Positions 44,472 to 55,556 of a stretch of 64,000 bases of DNA are shown here, piece after piece. The notes beneath the pieces are model-generated. The model was not told where the DNA came from. It searched no databases and worked only from the letters and a program-made list of their open reading frames with translations. Position 1 is the stretch's first letter. Every line of letters starts with the position of its first letter. The DNA comes from Macrolepiota albuminosa (taxonomy: Eukaryota; Basidiomycota; Agaricomycetes; Agaricales; Agaricaceae): NCBI GenBank assembly GCA_027475525.1, contig JAMWFC010000132.1:915074-979073 (forward strand), written 5' to 3'. Both the position numbers and the translations under genes were made by a program.

Positions 44472-47310
44472 TCAACCACTTGTCTATAAAAAATATCCGT
44501 CTGGTTGCCCGCATGCACAGCATCAGTATGAGTAGTTCTATACTGAAGGAAGAATTACGCTTGAAGTTTTATGGTCACAGTTGCCCATCGTGCATCATCA
44601 ACACTACGGTGTTATGGTCTGAACCAGATAAACAAACCAGAGACGCAGCACGGCGGGCAATCGCCTGTCGCACATGTAAACAGAGAAGATCCTCATATCC
44701 TTGTTGTCACGGTACTCGTAGACATACCCATAAATCCACATGCATTGAACAAAGCATCGCTGTACCTCTCGAACAAGAATATCCGGATCTGGATAAAAGT
44801 GTAGTATTTCCACCACATCCGCTTAGTAAGTCGCAAACCATGGATATTGTAGGAAATTTCTGTTCTGGCACAGGACAGAGATACGTGGAGGAAGCAGGTT
44901 GTGCGGTGTGTGGTCTCCTGTATCCTGTAGCTGATATGAATCCTCTCAAGAGTATGAAAGGTTATCTAGACGTCCTCTGCATTCCAGGAGTCACTAAAAT
45001 AGAACGATTATCCAATACGGATCGTGTTAGGGAGCTGAGAGGACCGGTAATTGATCACTCGTGTAAACACGTTTGTCGATTGTGCAGACAGCAATTGTTC
45101 AATGGGCTCGTTCCAAAAAACGCGCTAGCCAATGGCTTTTGGATTGGCCCTATACCTGATGTGTTAAAACGCCTTAATTGGATTGAACAGATATTAGTTG
45201 CTAGGGTAAGAAAGTCCTTGTGTTACGCTCATGTTTCAGCCTCCGGTCTGAGCAAGATGAAGGTGCATCTTATTGCTTTCGAGTCACCTATTCAGAAGGT
45301 ATATCAAGTCCTTCCACCTCCTGTAACCGACCTCAATGATGTGATCGCAATTTTATTTTCTGGTCCTTGCAAGCCATCTGCTAAGGAGTTACAGAGGCTA
45401 CCTCTGCTCGTGAGAAGACGGAATGTTCAGCGTGCGTTAGAATGGCTCAAACTTAACCATTCTTCATATAGCAATCTGGAAATATCGTACAGCAACTTAG
45501 AGGGATATCCTGAAGATGTTCCTCCTGTGTCCGTTGTTCATCGCCAAAGCGCTGACGAGGCTGGTATGATAGACCCACTGGTACATGAAGATAATAAGGA
45601 CACTGGTGTCAATGCGGGCAATTGTCTCTTTGTTGTCCACGGCCTCACAGGTGATGCTTTATCAGCCAAGACTACGGATGAACTGAAAGGCCTTGCACTG
45701 CAACATTGGATGTCTAACGGAAAGGCTCTGCATATTGGTCATTCTACATACCCCAAGAATACATTTGGCAATCCAGATTTGTATCCGCAAATGTTTCCTT
45801 GGCTGTTCCCCTATGGTCTGGGTGGCATAGGCGGTAACAAGTGCAGTGTATCAGTGTGTGCTCATAAAGCCAACTTGCTTATGTATCATGATAAACGCTT
45901 TCAAACAGATACTGGATTCCCGTTCGCTGCTTTCAGCCATGAACAGGTAAAGGCTGCTACTAGTGGAGGCTATCTAGCAACAGAACGTGCAAACTTTAAC
46001 GACATATCTGACCGTCTTACAACTGTCAATCCAAAAGTCTTTTCTGACCTTTCACAAAGAATGGCAGCTGGAGATATAGTGAAGCCGGTTACAGAGGATG
46101 AAAAAACTTGTTTCTGTGTAATAGATGACTTGGATGTAATTTCTGGTGGTGTCGAAGGGTCTGCTGTTTCCAAAAAACACATGCGGAATGAGATCTGATC
46201 CCTTGTCATAAGCAAAGGTGCTCCTTCTTGGTATATCACCTTATCGCCTGCCGATGTAAAACATCCTATATGTCTTTATTACACAGATAGCAAGACGTCC
46301 TTCACGCCGTCTGTGCCCTATACTTTGGACAATGCTTACCATCTTATATCCAAGAATCCTGTTGCCGGTGCACATTTCTTTCATTTTATAATAAACGCAT
46401 TCATAATCCATGTATTAGGAACCAACTCGGATAATCTAGCATTATATGGGCATACTTCGGCATACTATGGTACTGTGGAGCAATAAGGTAGGCTTACCCT
46501 CCATTTACACATGCTTTTGTGGATTCGGAGAGGGTTAACTCCGGATGAAGTCAGGGAAAAAATCATGGACCCGTCATCGGGTTTTTAAAAGGCTATTGTA
46601 GAATATCTAGAATCAGTACATTGAGGTGATTTCTTGACTGGAGCACTGGAAGACGTCAAAAAGCATATATCGTTGAATAAAGCTGCACCGGGATATACGG
46701 ATCCCACTAGGTCGCTTCCGGAACAGCCGTCTATTCCTTGCAAAGAAGAATGCTCATTGTGCGCAGCGTGTGATAATGCAGCAGGATGGTGGGATCGCTT
46801 TTGTCATATGGTGGACGATCTGCTGTACCGATCAAACATACATACATGTACTTCCACTAAGGACAAAAATGGTATACAGAAAAAAAATAAGGAACATAAA
46901 GGATGTCTTGATAACCCGTGGGGTAAATGTAGAGCAAGATTCCCTTGTCCATTGTACGTGCACACAGAAGTTGATCCGACTACTGGTGCTTTGAACATGC
47001 AGAAGACGGAACCATGGCTCAATACATTTATGAGTCCTCTTACTTACCTGTTTCGATGCAATACTGACGTAACAAGTCTCCGCTCTGGTACAGCCATCAA
47101 GACTGTTTTGTTGTATGTCACTAAATACGTTATGAAGCCCACTCTCAAAACATGCACTGCATTTGAGGCGGTTGCTTCAATATTCACTAAACATGCAGAT
47201 ATACTGAACGGTCCACTTAATTGTCAAGAGAAAGCCCGCATGCTAATGACCAAGATAGCTAATGTTCTTAGCGCTAAAATTGAAATGAGATTGCCAATGG
47301 TTTGCATGTA
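44427..47310 (+). pseudogene. Helitron Rep region
   Basis: This is the HUH-type replication initiator that would nick and join DNA. N-terminal part: 'SCIINTTVLWSEPDK', then a Cys-rich segment ('CRLCRQQLFNGLVP') and 'NWIEQILVARVRKSL', the conserved block seen in fungal Helitrons; 'FPWLFPYGLGG' (~45796) opens the Helitron-like N domain. The HUH two-histidine motif is 'LTLHLHMLLW' (~46497) and the Tyr motif 'YVTKYVMK' (~47112). Four in-frame stops occur: TGA 46196, TAA 46484, TAA 46586 and TGA 46622. All four are compatible with single C-to-T changes in CGA or CAA codons. The element cannot produce full-length Rep. Confidence 0.88.
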
Positions 47311-47530
47311 CAGTGGCTCAAAAAACTGTCCCAATGTTTCATACTTTTTGAAAGATGACATTGGCATGAAGGATGGGAAGTACATAAAATTCTGATTAAA
47401 TCATGTAAAATACTATGGCATCATAGCTACAGAATAAATTTAGGTTTATGTAATCAAGATCAAAAGTGATGGAGCAATAGCCATTTTAAAATATTCACTC
47501 ATTGGGACAGTTTTTTGAGCATCTCTAATT
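47311..47530. repeat. Left ~220-bp terminal inverted repeat of the Tc1/mariner element
   Basis: It pairs with 48690-48993 (after discounting the 77-bp duplication). The outer motif CTCAAAAAACTGTCCCAAT recurs in inverted orientation at the inner end of the same arm (~47499-47520), so each arm is itself flanked by two opposed copies of the presumed transposase site. Confidence 0.85.
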
Positions 47531-47639
47531 TTTCAGGTTTATCCCTATTTTACTCAGAAATAAAGAGTAAGTTGCATGTGAAAATATAAACAAAGTCATG
47601 TGACCATGTTTAGATATATTTGGGAGTAGTTCAAGCTGG

Positions 47640-48689
47640 TTGAACCACATCTTGACCTTCAACCACTATCATGAAACCTATTCCTTCTGCACAACACTCT
47701 ACTGTTGTTTCTTTTCTTGCTCAAAGGTATTCTCTGGTCAGATTGGGGCTCAAACTGGTCTAGGGAAGTCTACTACTAGGAGGATTGGTAGAGAGTTGGA
47801 GATGGACAAGGAAAACCATCCTGGAGGCCATCCTGCTAAGCTTACTCCATGTGATAAACAGGCTATTGTTCAACAAATCTCAACTGGGAGACTTGATACA
47901 GCTGTCCAGGCCACTAATTTTATCAACAACATCATTTCCAACCCTGTCTCTTCCAAGACTGTCTGGAATGTGTTGAAGGAGGAGAGGTATTGATCTGCTA
48001 CCAAGAGAAAAGTTCCTATGCTCAAAGCTAAACATTGACAACTACAGCTTAAATGGGCTCAGAAGCATCAGAACTGGACTATAGAGGACTGGAAAAGGGT
48101 GTTGTGGACAGATGAGACAAAGATTAACAGAATTGGGTCAGATGGGAAGCAGTATGTGTGGAAGCTACAAGGAGAAGACATTTCAGACCGAACAACTACA
48201 CCTACTGTGAAGCATGGAGGAGGGAATAATCTCATGGTATGGGGCTGTATGAGTTGGAATGGGGTAGAAAAGCTTGTAGAGGTGGTGGGGATCATGAATG
48301 CAGAGCAGTACTGTGAAATTTTAGATAATGGAGCAAAGGAGAACTTTGAGAAGTTGGAGATGGAGGAGGGTGCCCACTACTTTCAACAGGAGAATGACTC
48401 CAAACACAACTCCAAGAGGGCTGACAAGTGGTTTGAGGACAACAACTTTAATGTCCTTTGGTGGCCAGCCCAATCCCCTGATCTCAACCCTATTGAACAT
48501 CTCTGGGAGTACCTCAAAGAGCAACTTAGGCAATATGAAACACCTCCTTATGGTGTGCATGAATTATGGGAGAAGGTTGCAAAGGAGTGGGATGAAATAC
48601 CACCAGAGGTATGCCAAAGACCAATAGAAAGCATGCCTAGAAGGATTCAAGCAGTTATCAAGGCAAATGGAGGACATACAAAGTACTAG
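47640..48689 (+). pseudogene. Tc1-like transposase, DD34E type, inactivated
   Basis: The cut-and-paste transposase reads in one frame with two TGA stops (47991-47993, 48036-48038). The N-part has a helix-turn-helix-like region; the catalytic core has D in 'LWTDETKI' (~48106) and E in 'NPIEHLWEYL' (~48497). The second catalytic position reads 'FQQENDSKH' where the family has Q-D-N, so Asp is replaced by Glu; spacing to the last Glu is 34. Stops and this substitution both argue against activity. Confidence 0.9.
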
Positions 48690-48993
48690 ATACTAAAATT
48701 AGAGATGCTCAAAAAACTGTCCCAATGAGTGAATATTTTAAAATGGCTATTGCTCCATCAGTTTTGATCTTGATTACATAAACCTAAATTCATTTTGTAG
48801 CTACGATGCCATAGTATTTTACATGATTTAATCATCAGTTTTGATCTTGATTACATAAACCTAAATTCATTTTGTAGCTACGATGCCATAGTATTTTACA
48901 TGATTTAATAAGAATTTTATGTACTTCCCATCCTTCATGCCAATGTCATCTCTCAAAAAGTATGAAACATTGGGACAGTTTTTTGAGCCACTG
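48690..48993. repeat. Right terminal inverted repeat of the Tc1/mariner element
   Basis: Mirror of the left arm with scattered differences. It contains the 77-bp duplication at 48756-48909, which makes this arm longer than the left one. Confidence 0.85.
48756..48909. repeat. Perfect 77-bp tandem duplication inside the right TIR
   Basis: 48756-48832 equals 48833-48909. The left arm has no such duplication, so the ancestral arm carried a single unit. Confidence 0.97.
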
Positions 48994-48995
48994 TA

Positions 48996-51900
48996 TCTAT
49001 TAGGCAATCCAGATCATTATACTGACCATAACTTCTTGAATTTGTATTGGCCTACTTTTGTTCGAGAGGCCAGACGTCCTTGGGCAGACGATGCTGCTGA
49101 CCAGTTACATGACAAGTTTTCCGATAAGTTGGCAATAATTAAGAGACGAGGACAAGTGATAGGGCTATCACCCGTATTTGATTATATTTTCAGAGGACCA
49201 GAGTTGGACAGAATGACTTTGTACGAGTGGTCGTCGAGATGTAAGAGAGTAAAGTTCACTGACAGAACATGTAATATATTGGTCGATGATGACGACATAT
49301 CCCTTGGTGGAATGAAAAACATGCAGGGTTCGGTGGTTATTAAATTCTCAACTCGTCATCCGCTTTCCAATACTCATGGTACTTATGTGTATCCTCCTTT
49401 ATGTAAGCATGTCCCTAATTTAGTAGGCAGAAATTTACCTAGGAAGGATCAAGGGGATAGAAAGTACTATTGTGCGACCATGTTAACGCTTTTCAAACCT
49501 TGGCGTACAGGACATGACCTTAAAAATACTGGAGAAACGTGGGATTCAGCTTTTGAATATACATCCTTCAATAAGCGTCAACTCACATTGCTCAAGAACA
49601 TAAACATACGATATGAATGCTTAGATGCGGCCAACAACTTTTATGCTCAGCTGAAGAGCGGAGGTGTATGTCTTACTAATTCAATGCTGACCAGAGACGA
49701 ACTATCTGACATGATGCAGCGGGACGAAACAGAAAACTTCAAGGACATGGACGATATAATCACAGGTGTTGATGAAGAAGCATCCGCTGTGTTTGGCAAG
49801 AAAGAATTAAAACATAGATCTGATATGCTGCAAATGTCAACAACTATGGCAGATCTGGGGTGGAGAGATCCTATAATGGACCAGGTGTTTCCTCAAATCA
49901 ACACCGTTGAACCTATGAATGAAGAACATAACTCTTCTTACTGGAAAGCTGTTGTTACAGCAAAGCGGGATGAGGTGCTGAAAAGCCAAAATTCCAGCAT
50001 ACCTGCATGCAGTGGTAAGTTACCAGGCAGCATACCAGAACTACCAGGACATGTCGATGTAGTAGATAGGAAGTATCTTCAGAAGATATATGTGGACGAT
50101 AAATGGGAACCTACTATTGCTATTATATCTTCAGACTACGGGGTGAACAAAGAACAGCTAAGAGTGTTCCACATTGTGGCTAATTACGCAATGTCGTATA
50201 TGCCTGAGCAACTTAAATTGTATATGGGAGGAATGGGGGGCACCAGAAAAACCCAGGTGCTCCGAGCCCTCATCAAGTATTTTGAAGCTAGAGGAGAGGC
50301 ATATCGTCTGGCTGTGGTTGCACCTACCGGCACTGCTGCATTGCTTATAGGTGGCTCAACATATCATTTGATGTTCGGCATTAATGACATGGTTGGTGTA
50401 TCGAAGAAACAACTCGCTGAAATTAAAACCCGTTTACTAGGTGTCGAATACATATTTTTCGACGAAGTATCTATGTTATCGTGTCGAGACTTGTATAAGA
50501 TTTCCGCAAGACTGGCTCAGCTGTCCGGTAGACTAGATATCCCTTTTGGTGGTATGAACATGGTATTTGCAGGTGATTTTGCTCAGTTGCCCCCTGTCGC
50601 TGGGCACGAAGGATCGGCGTTATATAGTAGAACTGTAGGTTTAAATACCAAAACATTGAAGGATCAGGAGTCTGCCATAGGCAAGGCTGTATGGCATCAG
50701 GTAATAGAACTGTAGGTTTAAATACCAAAACGTTGAAGGATCAGGAGTCTGCCATAGGCAAGGCTGTATGGCATCAGGTAACGACCGTTGTCATATTGCG
50801 TAAAAACATGAGGCAGAAAACTCAGTCTATGGAGGATGTGGCTTTGCATACCGTGCTCAAAAACATGAGGTATAGAGCATGCACCAAAGAAGACGTGAAG
50901 TTTCTTAAGAGCAGATCATTGGCCGTCTCTAATAGTTGCCCATCTATATCCGATAAACAGTTCAGAAATGTTTCTATAATCACTGCACAAAATGTAGACA
51001 AAGACGCTATTAATATTATAGGAAGTACTCGATTCACAAGCAAGAGCCATCAGGAACTAGTGCATTTCTACAGTGAAGATAGTCCATCATCCAGAGATGG
51101 CAATGCAACAAAAACCCATTCATCTAACTACACGCACTCTAAAGAAACCACAAGATTTCCTCCAACTATACAGTGTGCGTTGTGGGACCAACCTCCATTA
51201 TCTTGCAGCGTTCAAGTCGTGGGAAAGCTGTTGTTGTGTGTAGGCTTGCCTGTTATAATCAAGAATAATGTGGCTACAGAATTATGCATCACCAACGGAC
51301 AGGAAGGTTTTGTGTATAGTTGGAAAAGTTGCATCGGATCGGCCGGACAAATTATGCTGGATACGTTATTTGTACTACTCAACAATCCTCTGCAAAGAGT
51401 AAAAATCAATGGACTTCCTGGTAATGTGGTTCCAATTGTACGTACAAGCATGCATCTTAAATGTAGACTCCCTAGCGATGACAGCATGTCTTTGTCTCGA
51501 TCACAGGTAGAGGTATTGGTAAACTACGCCATGACGGATTACGTGAGTCAAGGAAAAACTAGACCTTACAATCCAGTAGACTTAACCAAGTGTCAATCGC
51601 ACCAAGCCTACTACACTGCACTATCCCGCAGTGCTACTGCTGCAGGAACGCTCATCATACAAGAATTTGATGCTAACAAAATACAAGGCAAAGTGAGTGG
51701 CGCATTGCGCAGGGAATTTCGTGACTTGGAACTGCTCGATGAAATAACCAAACTCAGATATATGAACCAGCTCCCTAAAAGTTTTGTCGATTCACCTAGA
51801 CGATCTGATCTAATTCATTCATTTAGACAATGCAAACAAAAAGGTTACATGCTCCCTAACCTTCATACGGCCTTACATTGGAGTGACAAGGACCCTTACG

Positions 51901-52244
51901 ATGATGCATCATTCCCGGATATGAAATGGCAGGTTGCTAGTGAAGATAGACCTATTAAGCTACCGCAGTCCCTTAAAAGCAGATTTATTCCAGCTAAGGG
52001 CACTCAGCCCATAGTGCATCCTCAACCAATATACAACAAAATAAACCGGAACCGCAATGATGGTTCACCCAACTTGAAAATTTTGAAAAATCATATAAGC
52101 AGTAAACAGGAATTAAATTTGGACAGATGTGGAGGACTGGTTGGAACTAAGTGGAATGCCAACAGTTGCACGTACGACACAGTGATAACTATATTGTACA
52201 ATATGTGGCAAGATGACATGTCACTATGGTCAACGACTTTCTGA
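48996..52244 (+). pseudogene. Helitron Pif1-type helicase
   Basis: SF1B DNA helicase that unwinds the transposing strand. Motif I reads 'GGMGGTRKTQV' (~50230); the consensus is GGTGKS/T, so the last glycine is replaced by arginine. Motif Ia 'VVAPTGTAA' (~50317), motif II 'FFDEVSML' (~50456), motif III 'FAGDFAQLPPV' (~50569), and late motifs around 'YYTALSRSATAAGTLII' (~51609). The 77-bp duplication at 50628-50781 interrupts between motifs III and IV. The upstream region 48996-50200 corresponds to the Rep-helicase linker ('LGNPDHYTDHNFLNLYW', 'YPPLCKHVPNLVGRNLP'). Confidence 0.9.
50628..50781. repeat. 77-bp tandem duplication with one mismatch
   Basis: 50628-50704 and 50705-50781 differ by a single A/G (near 50655 and 50732). 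It breaks the helicase frame. Confidence 0.96.
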
Positions 52245-52912
52245 TCATTTGGGACATCAATTATGCGAAGAATGGAAAGCAACTTCTTAAAATCACGCTG
52301 GAGGACGCAAGAGAGGATTTGAGAAATTGTATGAACAATCGCAATCCGAGAAACTTTTTGTATGGTGAACTAACGAGTGTTCATGCTGTGATCGAAGAGT
52401 TGCTTACATACAAGCAAAATGTATACACATCATACATGCACTGTCCACACGGTCATGCAGTTAACAGAAGAGCTGTTACGTTGAATTTGTGTCAGATTGC
52501 CATACTAGATAATTCACAGCCGTCAATACAACATTTCTTAAGGAACATGGAATTTCTTACTGAATCTTGGTGCAGAACATGCACGTCTGAATTAGTTAGA
52601 ATAATGAGAACAATATACATGGCACCAATACTGTCTTTCAATGTGGCATTGATCAACATCGCAATTAATAGATACATCGATGTGCCAGTTTATGGGTTGG
52701 GAGACAGACAATATATCCTAAAAGATATCATATATTTTGCAAACAGTCATTTTACTTGTCGATATGTGGATTCGTCCTTGAGAGTGTGGTTCCATGACAG
52801 TTTAATTACTGGTAGAAGGTTGATTGTCAAAGAAGGCAGCCTGGATATGTTGGATATACAAGTCTGCAGAGGTAGTAAGACAACAATAGTGTTATACGTC
52901 AGAGTGGCGTAA
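52085..52912 (+). pseudogene. Helitron C-terminal cysteine-peptidase-like domain
   Basis: After the helicase come 'KWNANSCTYDTVITILYNMW' (Cys box, ~52150-52209), a middle part with CxxC-type pairs ('HCPHGH', 'WCRTCTSELV') and a His box 'YFANSHFTCRYV' followed by 'VWFHDSLITG' (~52735-52810). This matches the papain-fold or OTU/UCH-like domain fused to many basidiomycete Helitron helicases. Two frameshifts near 52244-52290 break it: the sense passes through a short segment ('GHQLCEEWKATS') in a third frame. The role in transposition is unknown. Confidence 0.65.
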
Positions 52913-55402
52913 TTGTATATTACTGATGGGGAGTTGTTTAGTTTGAATCAAGTCTGTGTATTTAAGGATATAGGTTGTATTACCATATTACTACGAAGCC
53001 ATACACCTACGCTAAAAGTGATATTGTTCAAATAACCCCCTTGCAAAATCAGGACAGTTAACGTGATTTGGACGCTGTGAGGTCATATGATCTTCAAACC
53101 GGTCATACACCCAAACGCTGACATAATATATGTTAAATGTGCCCATAGAGAATACAATTTAATCTGATTAAACTAAAATATAATTTATTTTCATCTATGA
53201 CAGCTAAATAAGGACTAAGTAGTCCGTAAAGACAATATTCGGTATACCTATTAAGTGAACAAAGGTGCATGTTATATAAGCGTTTGGTGGGATGATTGAT
53301 TTACTTATATATTTATTTATTTAATTACTTATTTATTTTCCCAATGTGCATGTATTCATGTGTATTAAACGTGGTTTGTTAGTTAGTAATCATGAGTTTG
53401 AGCACGTTATGTCCACCGTATGTTCACCTGACCAATTTCACAACCGTGAAATTTTTAATGTGATGGTATATTATGTAAGCGTTTGGTGGGACGGTTTAAC
53501 TATATTTGTTTATTTATTTTGTTATTATTTTAAATGATTATTAAATTATAAAAGGAATAATTAGTAAAATTAAATACCGAATTCGTAAACGTGACTTTGT
53601 ATTACATAATGATTCAGTTGAATGACTGTTCAGATATTACGTAGCAAACACACATATATACATTTACTCGTTGTCATGCCACTTCGTACAAGGCTAGCCA
53701 ACAAGCAAACCCGGTTTCTACTTGTAAAAGTAAGAAACACAATTGTTTATTTAAAAACAAAAGGTACGAATTTATGGTATGTTGAAACGACTTATGATAC
53801 GTGTCTATTTGATGATATATATTACTATTTTGTTTTTTATATATTAAAGTACGTACGTAATCCTTCACCTGTTCTCCCCTGATGTGCTCTCCACCTTTCT
53901 ATGTCTTTCAGTCTGTTGGTTTCTTTTGGTGGTTTCTTATACCGGCTATATTACATCTGGCTTCCTCTTACAAAATGCTATTGTACGCTCCAGAAAATGC
54001 ATTCCCACCCCCGCTTGGTTGTACTGGTACTAGCATTCTATGTTGCCATGTACTTGCTCAACAGACACCTGATGGAAGCGAATACCATCACTGTATATTG
54101 ACTTGGTACTTATTACTCACTCCGGGCTAGAACACTCCGATGGGTAAAAGTATATCAAGTAATACAGTACAGAAAGAACGTCAGTCTGATCGATCTATGG
54201 ATTCGCACAAGTCAAAACAAAATGTTTCTGCATGAACCTCTACGGAAAATACGACGCGTTACTCATACACCAACGGGATGAACTACAATACACTAATTTG
54301 ATAAACCAGCCAATATGTTGAGTTATCATTAAAACATATAGTTAGCGCGAACTCACTACTTTACACGACAAATGTACGATGTTGATGTGTCCTCTCAATA
54401 TATCTTCATATACATTTACATTTGTTATTCCACTCACATAACATCATGTCTGCGCTTCCCATATCTAGTATTCAGTGTTGGCGCCTCCGCACTTCCGCTA
54501 CATCATTGCGCAGCAGACAGATGAGGGAAATGGCGGACATTGCCTTATCTACAGTATCCAGTTGGTACTTCGATGTATTGACGCAGGTGAACGTTGCTGA
54601 TCTAGTATTCTGGTGAGTTTTTCTGGACATTTTAGTGTTTATAGGCAGTTTTATGATGTCAAATTTATATATTACCGTCAGCGCTTATGCTCATAGAGAC
54701 CGTAACACGCGACATCTCACAATAAAGGGATTCGACCGAGAAAGTTGTCTCGTTGCGGCTTTTCACTTATACCCAAGCAACGATGAGCAACACTTAGATG
54801 AAGCATACACTTATTTGTATGCCCATCATACAGCTGGACAGCTCAGGCCATAACAGTCACGCACATCGTTCTGACTATTGTAACTCGTCATCACGTTTTC
54901 AACGCCTCTTTGAAAGAAATTGTGAGTATTCAGTTGTCCGGTATTTCATCGTTTAATTTTATTAGTGCGGGCACATTACAGACCTCACATGAGCGGAACG
55001 TATAAATTCCGTCTATATTTTTCATGTAAGTCAGTTTAATTTTAACGCTTACTGGTCCTTATAAGGTCCACAAATAATTCACATATTTTATTGTAGTATC
55101 AACGCACTGTATTTTAACATTTTATTCTAGTAAATACGAATTGTATTCATCTATCGACGTACATGTATATACATCATATTTAAAGTTAGGAATATTTAAA
55201 ATAACGTTAAAATAAATAAATAAATAAAAGCAATTAATTAATTAATTAATTAATTAAAGTAATAAATAAATTAATAAATGTTATGTAAGCATTTGGTTGG
55301 ACGGCCTGTTTACTTAACACACGTGCAAGCGACTTAAATAGATAAGCAGGCTTTTTGATGGAACATGTTTCTGGAACCAGCGGTTTATTCTAGAATGAAG
55401 TG
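52913..55402. other. AT-rich region downstream of the Helitron
   Basis: No recognised gene. Short frames at 53675-53882, 53901-54101, 54446-54616 (with a possible GT-AG intron after it) and 54635-54853 have no domain. A motif of about 24 bp, 'tataagcgtttggtggga' and close variants, occurs at 53274, 53467 and 55281. Confidence 0.45.
55211..55279. repeat. AT-rich simple repeat
   Basis: (AAAT)n followed by (TTAA)n and another (AAAT)n tract. Confidence 0.9.
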
Positions 55403-55556
55403 GAATATTTTATATAACGTGACCTGCTATATATACGGCAATCTCCGTGCAACTCCTGAGCAGTTTGGTTGTCAGCATCGAATATTTTATATAACGTGAC
55501 CTGCTATATATACGGCAATCTCCGTGCAACTCCTGAGCAGTTTGGTTGTCAGCATC
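55403..55556. repeat. Perfect 77-bp tandem duplication
   Basis: 55403-55479 equals 55480-55556. Confidence 0.97.

Larger units (their letters stand above)
47311..48993 (+). mobile_element. Tc1/mariner element inserted in the Helitron
   Basis: The termini CAGTGGCTCAAAAAACTG (47311 onward) and its reverse complement (ending 48993) are flanked by TA on both sides (47309-47310, 48994-48995). Removing the element and one TA rejoins Helitron codons in frame (...'VCMY' to 'LLGNPDHY'...). The length is 1,683 bp, or 1,606 bp without the 77-bp duplication. Confidence 0.96.
44420..52912 (+). mobile_element. Helitron (rolling-circle transposon), 5'-truncated and decayed
   Basis: It carries a Rep/helicase polyprotein with a fungal Helitron N-terminal domain, Rep catalytic motifs, a Pif1-type helicase and a C-terminal peptidase-like domain. 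Coding sense starts directly after the MFS gene with no room for a 5' terminus, so the left end is missing. No convincing 3' CTRR plus hairpin end was found; a small hairpin GGACTA..TAGTCC lies at 53211-53224. A Tc1/mariner element interrupts it at 47311-48993; removing that restores the frame exactly. Confidence 0.88.

Noticed and set aside
52226..52912. Independent gene downstream of the helicase
   Set aside because: Its sense continues the helicase polyprotein after two frameshifts, so it is the Helitron C-terminus.
53211..53224. Helitron 3' terminal hairpin
   Set aside because: The hairpin is short and no CTRR end follows at the expected distance.
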